A DNA stretch of 21,481 nt from F23-B02 sp963610045 (GTDB lineage Bacteria; Bacillota; Clostridia; Oscillospirales; Oscillospiraceae): the NCBI GenBank assembly GCA_963610045.1, contig CAVDMS010000024.1, positions 1 through 21,481 on the forward strand, read 5' to 3'. Shown here piece after piece: positions 6,629 to 14,698 of this stretch. Below the pieces are notes generated by a model. That model searched no databases. It saw nothing but the letters and a program-made list of their open reading frames with translations, and had not been told where the DNA came from. The translations under genes and the position numbers were made by a program. How positions within the stretch are numbered: the stretch's first letter is position 1; each line of letters begins with the position of its first letter.

Positions 6629-8413
6629 TTATTCCTCCGCAGAAGCGGTGACCGTTATGTGCAGCTCGTCAAGCTGCTTCTGCTCCACGGTGCCGGGAGC
6701 GCCCATCATAATGTCCTGAGCGTTCTTGTTCATGGGGAAGGGGATGACCTCCCTTATCGTCTCGGCGCCCGACAGGAGCATGACCATACGGTCAACGCCC
6801 GGAGCGATGCCCGCATGAGGGGGTGCGCCGTAGCAGAAGGCGTTGTACATTGCGGGGAACTTCGCCTTGACGTCGTCCTCGCCGAGACGTACCATCTCGA
6901 ACGCCTTTATCATTATTTCGGGATCGTGGTTACGCACGGCGCCGGAGGACAGCTCCACGCCGTTGCAGACCAGGTCGTACTGGAATGCGGTGATGCTCAG
7001 AGGATCGACCTCGCCCTTTTCCGCCTTGAGCAGAATGTCAAGTCCGCCGTTGGGCATGGAGAACGGGTTGTGGCAGAATTCAAGCTCGCCCGACTCCTCA
7101 CCGATCTCGTACATCGGGAAATCGACGATCCAGCAGAACTCGTAGCGCTCCTTGTCCATGTGTCCGGGGACCGCTGCGCCGAGCGCCTTGAGCATGACGC
7201 CCGCAGTCTTGCGTGCGGTATTCTTATTGCCTGCGCAGACGCCGACGAGGCAGCCGGGTTTAAGTCCGAGTCTCTCGTAAAGCTCCGCCTTCTTGGGTGC
7301 AAGGAACTTTGCGACGCCGCCTGCAAGCTCACCGTTTTCGTCGGTCTTGAACCAGTAGGGCTTATAGCCCGCCTGAACCTCGACGGCGGTGCAGAGCTTG
7401 TCTATGTGCTTACGGGTAAGGTCGCAGTCGGAAACGACTATCGCCTTGACGCAGCCCTCGTCGAAGGGGGCAAAGCCCGTGTCACGGCAAAGGTCGCTGA
7501 TATCACGCACTTCAAGGTCGATGCGGAGGTCGGGCTTGTCGGTGCCGTACTTCTCCATCGCTTCCTCAAAACCGATGCGGCGGAAGGGTGCGCTGCTTGC
7601 GACGTTGTAGGTGCCGTACTTTGCGAACACCGGAGGCAGCACGTCCTCGATGACGGCGAAAACGTCCTCCTGCGTGGCAAACGCCATCTCCATGTCGAGC
7701 TGATAGAACTCACCGGGGCTGCGGTCGCCTCTTGCGTCCTCGTCACGGAAGCAGGGCGCTATCTGGAAATAGCGGTCAAAGCCGGAGGTCATGAGTAACT
7801 GCTTAAACTGCTGGGGCGCCTGCGGCAGAGCGTAGAACTTGCCGGGGTGCTTTCTTGCGGGGACGAGGTAGTCTCTCGCACCTTCGGGGCTGGAGGCGGT
7901 GAGGATGGGGGTCGTGATCTCAAGGAAATCATGCTCCATCATCGCCTTGCGCAGAGCGGCGACGACCTTGCAGCGCAGGATTATGTTCTTCTTGACTGCG
8001 GGGTTGCGCAGGTCGAGGTAGCGGTATTTAAGACGTGCCGTCTCGTCCGCCTCAAGGCTGCGGTTTATCTCAAAGGGCAGCTCGTTGTAGCGGCAGCGGC
8101 CGAGTATCTCGATCTTTTCGGGGACGACCTCGATCTCGCCGGTGGGCAGCTTGAGATTCTTGCTGTCACGCTCACGGACGCTTCCCTCGACCGAGATGGT
8201 GCTTTCCTTGTTTAAGCCCTTTACGATCTTCATCATCTCTTCGTTTTCAATGACGATCTGCGTGGTGCCATAGAAGTCACGCAGAACGACGAAGGCAAAG
8301 TTGCTGCCGACCTCACGGACGTTCTCCATCCAGCCGACGAGCTTCACCTTTTCGCCGGCGTTCTCGATCCTGAGCTCGCCGCAGTTATGTGTGCGCATCT
8401 GTGTCATGGTCAT
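6629..8413 (-). CDS. aspS: Aspartyl-tRNA synthetase
   Basis: This class II synthetase charges tRNA-Asp. It is 594 aa, the usual bacterial length. The N-terminal OB-fold anticodon domain (about 10-105) contains KLVGWMENVREVGS. The catalytic core has motif 2 FRDEDARGDRSPGEFYQLD (222-240) and motif 3 GIAPGVDRMV (535-544). The bacterial GAD insertion lies at about 295-420. The ATG at 8413 overlaps the hisS stop by 4 nt (ATGA) and is preceded by AAGGAGG, so translation is coupled to hisS. A second ATG at 8407 is also possible. Whether it also charges tRNA-Asn cannot be decided from the reading. Confidence 0.97.
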   Translation of the reverse strand: MTMTQMRTHNCGELRIENAGEKVKLVGWMENVREVGSNFAFVVLRDFYGTTQIVIENEEMMKIVKGLNKESTISVEGSVRERDSKNLKLPTGEIEVVPEKIEILGRCRYNELPFEINRSLEADETARLKYRYLDLRNPAVKKNIILRCKVVAALRKAMMEHDFLEITTPILTASSPEGARDYLVPARKHPGKFYALPQAPQQFKQLLMTSGFDRYFQIAPCFRDEDARGDRSPGEFYQLDMEMAFATQEDVFAVIEDVLPPVFAKYGTYNVASSAPFRRIGFEEAMEKYGTDKPDLRIDLEVRDISDLCRDTGFAPFDEGCVKAIVVSDCDLTRKHIDKLCTAVEVQAGYKPYWFKTDENGELAGGVAKFLAPKKAELYERLGLKPGCLVGVCAGNKNTARKTAGVMLKALGAAVPGHMDKERYEFCWIVDFPMYEIGEESGELEFCHNPFSMPNGGLDILLKAEKGEVDPLSITAFQYDLVCNGVELSSGAVRNHDPEIMIKAFEMVRLGEDDVKAKFPAMYNAFCYGAPPHAGIAPGVDRMVMLLSGAETIREVIPFPMNKNAQDIMMGAPGTVEQKQLDELHITVTASAEE

Positions 8414-9777
8414 TTATCCTCCTTGATAACGGGCGCCTTGGAGCGCTGCTCCATGTCCCGCTTTATAAGCTCCGAAGCATTCTCAATGCTCAGCTTCTGC
8501 TGAGTGCCGCTTCTCATATCCTTGAGAGCGACGACGTTTTCGTTTATCTCGTCCTCGCCGATAAGCACGGCGTAAGGTATCGAGAGCTTGTCGGCATAGC
8601 CGAGCTTTGCCTTAAATTTCTTCTGCTCGCAGTATATCTGCGTGCGGATGCCGGCGTTGCGCAGGGCGGTCGCCGCAGCGATGCCGGGGCCGGGATCGTC
8701 GGTCATGGGGATGACCAGTGCGTCCGCCGGGGAGGACACGGTCTCCTCGGACAGAAGTCCCTGCTCGTTAAGAACATAGAACAGCCTCGTAAGTCCGATG
8801 GAGATGCCGACGCCGGGCAGCTTTTTGTCGGTGTAGTAGCCCGCAAGATCGTCATACCTGCCGCCGGAGCAGACGGAGCCTATCTCCGGGTGGTCGCACA
8901 TCTCGGTCTCGTAAACGGTACCCGTGTAATAGTCGAGACCCCTTGCGATGGAAAGGTCGATCGCAAAATTCTCCTCTGGAACGCCGAAGTCGCCGAGGTA
9001 TTTCACGACGCTTTTAAGCTCCTCAAAGCCGAGGTCAAAGGTCTCGTCCATGCCCTTGTAGCGCTCAAGCCCCTGCATGACCTCCGCCGCCGTGCCGCTT
9101 ATCGCCATGAAGTCCATCACGTCGTCCGCCTTGTGGCTGAACATATGCAGCTCGTCCATGAGTATGCGGCGAACCTCGTTTGCACCGATCTTGTCCTTCT
9201 TGTCGATGGCGTGCATGATATCCTGCGCCTTTTCGCTCATCCCGGCAAGGGAGAAAAAGCCGTTTAGGAGCTTACGGTTATTCACCTTAATTTTGAAGCG
9301 TTTAAGCCCTAGCTCCGTAAAGCAGCGGTATATGATGGCGGGGATCTCCGCCTCGTTTATGATGTCGAGCTTGCCGTCGCCTATGACGTCGATGTCCGCC
9401 TGATAGAACTCACGGAAGCGGCCTCTCTGCGCCCTTTCGCCTCTGTATACCTTGCCGATCTGATAGCGGCGGAAGGGGAAGCTCAACTTTCCGTAATTCT
9501 GCGCAACGTATTTCGCCAGAGGTACGGTGAGGTCAAAGCGCAGCGCAAGGTCGCTGTCGCCCTTTGAAAAGCGGTAGATCTGCTTTTCGGTCTCGCCGCC
9601 GCCCTTTGCGAGCAGCACCTCGGAGGCTTCGATTATCGGGGTGTCGAGCGGAGTGAAGCCGTAAAGCGAATAGCAGCGCCTGAGCGTCTCCGTCATTTTT
9701 TCCATTTTGAGCTGAGGAGCGGGCAAAAGCTCCATAAAGCCGGACAGTGTACGGGGTTCGATTTTTGACATATCCAT
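8410..9777 (-). CDS. hisS: Histidyl-tRNA synthetase
   Basis: This class II synthetase charges tRNA-His. The 455 aa protein shows motif 2 YRGERAQRGRFREFYQ (111-126), the histidine-binding signature ARGLDYYTGTVYE (278-290), SGGRYDDL (304-311), motif 3 GISIGLTRL (324-332) and the C-terminal anticodon-binding domain (about 350-440). It is the first gene of the hisS-aspS unit common in Firmicutes. Two nearby starts (9777 and 9771) exist; the ribosome site upstream is weak. No clear promoter or T-box could be placed in the 148 bp before it. Confidence 0.97.
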   Translation of the reverse strand: MDMSKIEPRTLSGFMELLPAPQLKMEKMTETLRRCYSLYGFTPLDTPIIEASEVLLAKGGGETEKQIYRFSKGDSDLALRFDLTVPLAKYVAQNYGKLSFPFRRYQIGKVYRGERAQRGRFREFYQADIDVIGDGKLDIINEAEIPAIIYRCFTELGLKRFKIKVNNRKLLNGFFSLAGMSEKAQDIMHAIDKKDKIGANEVRRILMDELHMFSHKADDVMDFMAISGTAAEVMQGLERYKGMDETFDLGFEELKSVVKYLGDFGVPEENFAIDLSIARGLDYYTGTVYETEMCDHPEIGSVCSGGRYDDLAGYYTDKKLPGVGISIGLTRLFYVLNEQGLLSEETVSSPADALVIPMTDDPGPGIAAATALRNAGIRTQIYCEQKKFKAKLGYADKLSIPYAVLIGEDEINENVVALKDMRSGTQQKLSIENASELIKRDMEQRSKAPVIKEDK

Positions 9778-9925
9778 TCCAATTCTGCCGCAGTATTGTC
9801 AGCGCCGTGCTACCTTCTCCGTGCGGCGGCGGAGGGTCAAAGCGGCGCTGCGGTGTTGTTGTTTAAGTTGTTAAAACTAAATGCCTTGTTTGTTTTTAGC
9901 TGCTGCGTCAGTCGCTTCATGTTTT
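9778..9925 (-). other. hisS upstream region, no assigned element
   Basis: These 148 bp lie between hisS and mobile element copy B. On the minus strand there is a pyrimidine-rich, foldable stretch with CGCCG/CGGCG pairing around GAAGGTAGCAC. The latter resembles a T-box core but lacks the TGG that pairs with the tRNA acceptor end. No good -35/-10 pair was found. The hisS promoter may lie further up, within or beyond the inserted element. Confidence 0.4.
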
Positions 9926-10152
9926 CTCTCCCTCCGTCAAAACCTTACGGTTTTGACACCTCCCTCGTCAGAGGGAGGCATGAGAACGGAGACCGTTTTA
10001 CATCTGCAAGAAGGCTTTAAGCCGTGTGGTAATTCTCTCTTTCCACACCTGAAGACGACAAAGCAGCAAAGCTTTTCTCCGCAGCGAGATATGCACCGCA
10101 TCATGGCTCTACACTTCCGAGGGAGCTGTCAGCGAAGCTGACTGAGGGAGAG
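9926..10152 (+). mobile_element. MITE-like element, copy B (227 bp, hairpin termini)
   Basis: Same organisation and orientation as copy A at 2304-2529. The left end (9926-9977) has CTCTCCCTCC and the hairpin GTCAAAACC/GGTTTTGAC. The right end (10107-10152) has GTCAGC/GCTGAC and closes with GAGGGAGAG. The core shows blocks shared with copy A (CGTTTTACAT compared with CGTTTTGCAC, GAAGGCTTT, and GCACCG near TCATGG). The subterminal blocks GTCAGAGGGAG and GGAAGTGTAGAG occupy opposite ends compared with copy A. It is inserted between mgsA and hisS and may alter hisS expression. Confidence 0.75.
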
Positions 10153-10162
10153 ATTTAACTGC

Positions 10163-10192
10163 AAATGCTGCCGCAGGTAAGCAGCAGCATTT
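10163..10192 (-). terminator. Hairpin downstream of the mgsA-like gene
   Basis: A 12 bp stem (10163-10174 with 10181-10192, one G-U pair) closes a 6-base loop 22 bases past the mgsA-like stop codon. The following transcript bases, TTTGCAGTT, form only a short, broken U-tract, so termination is likely but not certain. Confidence 0.5.
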
Positions 10193-10213
10193 ATATACCT
10201 TTTAAATGCGGAA

Positions 10214-10618
10214 TCATCTCCGCTTGGGATTTACGATGTTGCGCCAGTCGAGGTCGCCCCGGCGCAGACCCTGCACCAAAACCTCCGCCGTGGCGGCGTT
10301 CGTTGCAAAGGGGATCTGATACTGGTCGCACAGACGCTCGATCCTGTTAATATCGTCAAAGCCGTTGGGATTTGCGGGGTCGCAGAAGAACAGCACAAGG
10401 TCTATCTCGTTATATGCGATCCTTGCGCCTATCTGCTGCGCGCCGCCCTGATCGGCGTGAAGATACAGCGTCACGGGAAGTCCCGTAGCCTCGGACACGA
10501 GCTTGCCCGTGGTGTTCGTTGCGCACACGGAATGCTCCGCAAGAATACCGCAGTAGGCTATGCAAAACTGTACCATAAGCTCTTTTTTTCTGTCATGTGC
10601 CATGAGTGCAATATTCAT
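10214..10618 (-). CDS. Methylglyoxal synthase-like protein lacking key catalytic residues
   Basis: The 134 aa protein aligns along its length with methylglyoxal synthase (MgsA), which turns dihydroxyacetone phosphate into methylglyoxal and phosphate. Shared features are IALMAHD (3-9), ATNTTGKL (33-40), EATGL, GGAQQIGA (58-65), DLVLFFCDP (73-81) and ATNAATAE (105-112). The catalytic Asp71 of E. coli (GGDQQ) is Ala60 here, His98 has no His counterpart (GFDD instead of PHDPD, one residue shorter), and ATGTTG is ATNTTG. The phosphate-site threonines and an Asp matching Asp101 (Asp89) remain. It may therefore be inactive as a synthase and act as a phosphate-ligand sensor, or use an altered mechanism. 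The ribosome site GGAGGA lies 7 bases before the ATG. It has its own promoter downstream of mrdA. Confidence 0.9.
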   Translation of the reverse strand: MNIALMAHDRKKELMVQFCIAYCGILAEHSVCATNTTGKLVSEATGLPVTLYLHADQGGAQQIGARIAYNEIDLVLFFCDPANPNGFDDINRIERLCDQYQIPFATNAATAEVLVQGLRRGDLDWRNIVNPKRR

Positions 10619-10647
10619 ACTCGTCCTCCGCTCCGTTATAATGGTAT

Positions 10648-10676
10648 ATTATATACATTTTTTCGCCGTCTTTCAA
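10648..10676 (-). promoter_or_regulatory. Housekeeping promoter of the mgsA-like gene
   Basis: On the minus strand TTGAAA (10676-10671) is followed after 17 bp by a perfect TATAAT (10653-10648). The -35 box lies in a small hairpin, GCCGT...ACGGC (10665-10680). Transcription would start near 10641, about 22 nt before the ATG. The mgsA-like gene is thus probably expressed independently of the upstream shape operon. Confidence 0.75.
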
Positions 10677-10690
10677 CGGCTTTTCAAAAT

Positions 10691-12784
10691 TTATTTCAGC
10701 AGCGAGCCTTCGGTCTCGGTGACGTCGGTCGCAGTCCTTATGCTGAAATAAGCCTCGAGTATCTCACGGGCTATGGGAGCGCAGTTTGCGCCCGCTCCGC
10801 CTCGCTCGACGACGACCGCAATGGCTATCTGCGGGTTCTCGTAAGGCGCATAGCAGATGAAGATACCGTCGTTTGACACGGATTCGCCCTTCTGCGCAGT
10901 ACCCGTTTTACAGGCGACCGTGGATGCGGTGTAGCCTCTAAACGCCGCATAGCCGGAGCCGCTCGGGTCGTTTGCGACAAGGTACATACCCTCATGGATG
11001 GCGTCCCAATTGTACTGCTCGCTGTCGATCTTGCTCAGCACCTCGTTTTCACGCTCGTACACGTTGTCGCTGTAGTCGAAGCTCCTGACGCTCTTGAGTA
11101 TGGAGGCGGAGTGGCGCTCGCCGCCGTTTGCAATGGCGGCACAGTATTCCGCAAGCTGCAAGGGAGTGAAAACGCTGTCCGACTGACCGATAGCCGCCTG
11201 CATGGTGTCGCCTATCGTCCAGTCCTCTCCGACGAGGTCGAAGTGGTTTTCGGGGTTTGACATATTGCCCTTGCTTTCGGGAAGCTCAATACCCGTCGCC
11301 TCGCCGAGACCGAGCAGCGCCGCATATTTGCGCATCTTGTCGATGCCGAGGTTGTGACCCGTTTCGTAGAAGAAGATGTTGCAGGAGTCGCGCAGCGCCT
11401 CGACGATGTTGTCGTAGCCGTGTCCGTATTCCCACCAACACCAGGGAGCGTAGCCCTGTGCCTCATAGCGGGTGTACTGACCTCTGCACTCGACCGTGGT
11501 TGCGGTGTTAATGATCTTCTCCGACAGTGCGGCGATCGAGGTGCAGGGCTTGAAGGTCGAGCCGGGAGCGTAGGTGCCCTGAAGCGCACGGTTATACAGG
11601 GGATTTGACTTGTCCGCCAAAAGCTCGGCGTAGTTATCCAGAAGCTTGCTTGCATCGTAGCTCGGCCAGCTTGCGATGGCAAGCGGCTCACCCGTATTGA
11701 CGTCCACGACCACTACGGCTGCGCCCGTTATCTGATCGAGCTTTTCCGTATAGGTGCCGGCGGCGATCTCCTTCTCCTTTTTATCGTCGAGCTTTGCCTG
11801 TATTTGCGGAACGCCGTTTTGCAGCGCTCTTTCGGAGATCTCCTGAAGCTGCCCGTCTATAGTCAGATAGATGTTGTTGCCCGGCTCCGGCTCCTCTACA
11901 TATTCAACGCTGATGACCGTACCGTCGGGAGCGGAGGTGGTCTTAACAACACCGTTCGTGCCGTGCAGATACTTCTCGAACGCAAGCTCCGCGCCGTCCT
12001 GACCGACCTTTGTGTCGGCGGCGTAGCCCATGTTCGTGACGTACTTTTCGTACTGCGAATCGCTTATCCAGTTGACGTAGCCGAGGATGTGAGCGGCGTA
12101 CTCCGTGTTGTACTCACGCACATACGATTCCTTGACGCTCACGCCCGTGATGTTGTTTTCGAGGATCCTTGAGATAAGCTCCATGTCGGCGTCCTCGACG
12201 AAGATGTAATCCGAGGTATTTATGAGGTAGCGGACGTTCACCGCATAGCGCACGGCGATTATCGCCCTCGCCTCCTCTGCGGTGTAGTTTGAATCGACCT
12301 CGTACCTCGTGCGCATATCGGACAGCACCTCGACGGCGCTGGCGTTTGCATCGAGCTGTCGGTTTTCCTTATACTTGTCGAGCCTCGCCTTATCGACGGG
12401 GGTCATCTCCGTATATTCAAAGGGCGGCTGTGCGGTGATGGGCAGATCGTCCACAAAATCGTCACCGTACTCACGCACCATATTTATAAGCTCAAGTATG
12501 ACCTTGTTTGAATCGACGCTGCTGTCCGACGGAAACAGCTCGTTTGTGTTGATGACCAGATTGTAGCAGGCCTTGTTTGTCACAAGCACTCTGCCGTAGC
12601 GGTCGAGGATATTGCCCCTTGCGCCGATGACGGTACTCGTCGTCGTGCTGAAGTTGCGGCTCTCCTCATAATACGCCTCGCCCTCGATTATCTGGAGCTT
12701 GTACAGCGCAATGAGGTACACAACGAGCAGCACCGCAAGCATGGCGGCAAGAACCGCTATTCTGTCTTTTTTGATAATGTTCAT
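10691..12784 (-). CDS. mrdA: Penicillin-binding protein 2 (elongation transpeptidase)
   Basis: This membrane-anchored class B PBP crosslinks lateral-wall peptidoglycan in the elongasome. It is 697 aa. One N-terminal transmembrane helix (about 8-28) is followed by the pedestal/dimerisation region, starting with GARGNILDRYGRVL (54-67). The transpeptidase domain has the nucleophile motif STFK (Ser409-Lys412), SCN (467-469) and KTGT (626-629). The ATG at 12784 follows GAGGA, which overlaps the end of mreD. As last gene of the U32-maf-mreC-mreD-mrdA run it fits MrdA/PBP2 rather than the divisome PBP. A sporulation PBP (SpoVD-like) is less likely because no PASTA domain is present. Confidence 0.95.
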   Translation of the reverse strand: MNIIKKDRIAVLAAMLAVLLVVYLIALYKLQIIEGEAYYEESRNFSTTTSTVIGARGNILDRYGRVLVTNKACYNLVINTNELFPSDSSVDSNKVILELINMVREYGDDFVDDLPITAQPPFEYTEMTPVDKARLDKYKENRQLDANASAVEVLSDMRTRYEVDSNYTAEEARAIIAVRYAVNVRYLINTSDYIFVEDADMELISRILENNITGVSVKESYVREYNTEYAAHILGYVNWISDSQYEKYVTNMGYAADTKVGQDGAELAFEKYLHGTNGVVKTTSAPDGTVISVEYVEEPEPGNNIYLTIDGQLQEISERALQNGVPQIQAKLDDKKEKEIAAGTYTEKLDQITGAAVVVVDVNTGEPLAIASWPSYDASKLLDNYAELLADKSNPLYNRALQGTYAPGSTFKPCTSIAALSEKIINTATTVECRGQYTRYEAQGYAPWCWWEYGHGYDNIVEALRDSCNIFFYETGHNLGIDKMRKYAALLGLGEATGIELPESKGNMSNPENHFDLVGEDWTIGDTMQAAIGQSDSVFTPLQLAEYCAAIANGGERHSASILKSVRSFDYSDNVYERENEVLSKIDSEQYNWDAIHEGMYLVANDPSGSGYAAFRGYTASTVACKTGTAQKGESVSNDGIFICYAPYENPQIAIAVVVERGGAGANCAPIAREILEAYFSIRTATDVTETEGSLLK

Positions 12785-12796
12785 GCGAAAATCCTC

Positions 12797-13291
12797 TTAT
12801 TTGTGTCTGAAGGGAAGGTACAAAAGCGCAGCCGGAATAAGGGACACCGCAGTCTGCGCCAGTGCGGTAGTAAGAGCCGGAAAAAGCTCCGCGCCGCTGA
12901 TAAGCACCGCAAGCAGCATCTGCACCAGGGCAGTCAGAAGGATCGCCGCTGCGGAAAAGGTGATAAAGGCAAAGAAGCTCTTATTTATATAGAACATGGA
13001 GGCGACGCCCGCCGCAAAGCCGATGATCGGAAACAGCACCGTAAAGGTTATAACGCTCTCGGAAAAGCTCATATCCGCAAAAAGTCCGAGTATAAGTCCG
13101 AACACCGCACCCTTAACGCCGTCGCTGTATATTCCCGCAGCGACCGCAGCGGCAGGCAGTATGAAGCCTCTGTAGCCGAATATGCTGACACGGGAAAACA
13201 GCAGGCTCTGTATGAACATGGCGAGTATCATATACACCGCAAAGGTCAAAACGCCACGCAGCTTTTTCCATTCGATAAGCCTGTTAAACAA
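12797..13291 (-). CDS. mreD: Rod shape-determining protein MreD
   Basis: The 164 aa integral membrane protein has about five hydrophobic helices (near 14-32, 42-58, 60-78, 82-100 and 104-134, with a last one at 138-158), typical of MreD, which holds MreC and PBP2 in the elongation complex. Sequence conservation in this family is low, so the call rests on topology, length and position between mreC and mrdA. It starts with TTG directly after the mreC stop (TAATTG), with GGTGG 5 bases upstream. The next in-frame Met (residue 21) would remove most of the first helix. Confidence 0.88.
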   Translation of the reverse strand: MFNRLIEWKKLRGVLTFAVYMILAMFIQSLLFSRVSIFGYRGFILPAAAVAAGIYSDGVKGAVFGLILGLFADMSFSESVITFTVLFPIIGFAAGVASMFYINKSFFAFITFSAAAILLTALVQMLLAVLISGAELFPALTTALAQTAVSLIPAALLYLPFRHK

Positions 13292-14134
13292 TTATTCCAC
13301 CACTTCAAAATCTTTTACTATAAATACCTGAACAAGGGAAGCAAGGTCGCAGCCCGGACGCACCAGTCCGTACTCGATCTGACCGCCCGCCTCCGCCTGC
13401 ACCTCCTCAACGGTGCCGATGACGAGTCCCTGCGGGAAAGCGCCGCCGGAGCCGGAGGTGACGACCTCGTCTCCTGCGAATATCTGAGCGCCGTCGGCAA
13501 GGTAGGTGAGCTTTGCGTAGCCGTCCTGCATGAGCGCAAAGTCGCCGACGACAAGTCCGGAGCTTCCGTTATTCGACACGAAAGCGCCGATGTCGGTGTT
13601 AATATCAATGACGGTGCTGACGACCGCCCAGTTGCTGCCAAGCTCCGTCACCTGTCCGACCAGAACGCCGTACTCGGTGATGACGCAGTCGCCGACCTCG
13701 ATGCCGGCATTAGAGCCTTTGCTTATGGTAAAGGAGTGCGCCCAGTTCGACGAGGTCCACGACACGATCTTTGCCGACTCAAGCGTCATATCGCTGTGCT
13801 TTTTCGCAAAGCCGAGCAGGGTACGCAGTCTCTCGTTTTCCTCGACCGCCTCGTAGCCGTCTCTCGCTTCCTTTTGAGCCTTCGTGAGATCGGAGCGCAG
13901 TCTCTCGTTTTCCGCCTTCAGCTCGTCGTACTCGTAAACGTAGCCGTAAACACCCTCAAGCCAACCGCTCAGCGAGCTTACGATACGCTGCACCGGGGTC
14001 TTGACGGCGCCGCTTATGTTTTGGATAAGTCCGGCGTTGCCCTTGAGAAAGTAGGTGCCGACGCCGGCGATAAGCGCAACGACAAGCACGATTATGCCGA
14101 GCTTCAGTCCGTTCTTTTTGAGATATTGCTTCAT
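13292..14134 (-). CDS. mreC: Rod shape-determining protein MreC
   Basis: The 280 aa protein has an N-terminal membrane anchor (about 10-30), a coiled coil (about 67-105, with ELKAENERLRSDL) and the two-lobed beta domain of MreC, which binds PBP2 and activates elongation. Characteristic stretches are GVLVGQVTELGSNWAVV (155-171) and GDEVVTSGSGGAFPQGLVIG (220-239). The ATG overlaps the maf stop by 4 nt (ATGA), indicating translational coupling. mreB, often next to mreC in rod-shaped Firmicutes, is not here. Confidence 0.95.
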   Translation of the reverse strand: MKQYLKKNGLKLGIIVLVVALIAGVGTYFLKGNAGLIQNISGAVKTPVQRIVSSLSGWLEGVYGYVYEYDELKAENERLRSDLTKAQKEARDGYEAVEENERLRTLLGFAKKHSDMTLESAKIVSWTSSNWAHSFTISKGSNAGIEVGDCVITEYGVLVGQVTELGSNWAVVSTVIDINTDIGAFVSNNGSSGLVVGDFALMQDGYAKLTYLADGAQIFAGDEVVTSGSGGAFPQGLVIGTVEEVQAEAGGQIEYGLVRPGCDLASLVQVFIVKDFEVVE

Positions 14135-14697
14135 ATCAGCCTGACTCCCATTTGCTTTAACATTCCGTCAAGTCTGCAAAGCGGCAGACCCATGACGTTG
14201 TAGAAATCTCCGTTTATGCCCTCGACGAACACGGCGGCCTTGCCCTGTATGCCGTAGGCGCCCGCCTTGTCCATAGGCTCGTCGGTTTTAGCGTAGCTTT
14301 CGATCTCGGAAGGCTCAAGCGCCTTAAAGCGCACCATTGTTTCCTCAAAGCCGCAGAGCGTTTTGCCGCCGCACTTTATGCACAGTCCGGTGTACACCTC
14401 GTGCGTCCTGCCGGAGAGCCGGCGCAGCATTTCTGCCGCTTCCTCATGTGATGCGGGCTTTCCGAGTATGTCCCCGTCTATGCTCACGACCGTGTCCGCC
14501 GCAATGACCAACGCATCGCCGCAGGAGGCCGCGACCTCCTCCGCCTTCGCCTTTGCGAGCGAGACCACGGTCTCGGCGGGAGTGAGTCCCGCTTCGGTTT
14601 TTTCCTCGCCTTTTGCGGGTATGACTTCAAATTCGGCTCCGAGCATCGAGAGAAGCTCTCTCCTTCTCGGTGAGCCGGATGCAAGTACGATCTTCAT
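14131..14697 (-). CDS. maf: Maf nucleoside triphosphate pyrophosphatase
   Basis: Maf proteins hydrolyse dTTP, UTP or modified nucleotides to monophosphates and are linked to septum regulation. The 188 aa protein has the complete signature: ASGSPRRRELL (6-16), AADTVV with general acid/base Asp68, LGKP (78-81), and the C-terminal DKAGAYGIQG (143-152) with GDFYNVMGLPL (163-173). The pattern fits the YhdE-type dTTPase/UTPase subgroup. I chose ATG 14697, one base after the stop of the U32 gene; the extra upstream reading frame is antisense-like noise within that gene. Confidence 0.95.
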   Translation of the reverse strand: MKIVLASGSPRRRELLSMLGAEFEVIPAKGEEKTEAGLTPAETVVSLAKAKAEEVAASCGDALVIAADTVVSIDGDILGKPASHEEAAEMLRRLSGRTHEVYTGLCIKCGGKTLCGFEETMVRFKALEPSEIESYAKTDEPMDKAGAYGIQGKAAVFVEGINGDFYNVMGLPLCRLDGMLKQMGVRLI

Positions 14698-14698
14698 T

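Noticed and set aside
6659..7798. Long plus-strand open frame opposite aspS
   Set aside because: aspS is unmistakable on the other strand, and the antisense translation shows no recognisable family or ribosome site. Similar shadows opposite hisS, cinA, comM and the U32 gene were dropped for the same reason.
9778..9850. T-box-like string GAAGGTAGCAC upstream of hisS
   Set aside because: It resembles the T-box core but lacks the TGGN needed to pair with the tRNA acceptor end, and no specifier stem or terminator with a U-tract was found around it.
10665..10680. Short GCCGT/ACGGC hairpin as the mrdA terminator
   Set aside because: The 5 bp stem is weak, and on the minus strand it is followed by A-rich rather than T-rich sequence; it lies within the mgsA-like promoter, so termination is doubtful.
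12803..14203. Long plus-strand open frame (466 codons) across mreD and mreC
   Set aside because: It is a shadow of GC-rich third positions in the minus-strand genes; the translation is low-complexity Arg/Ala/Gly-rich without domains, while both minus-strand genes are clear.
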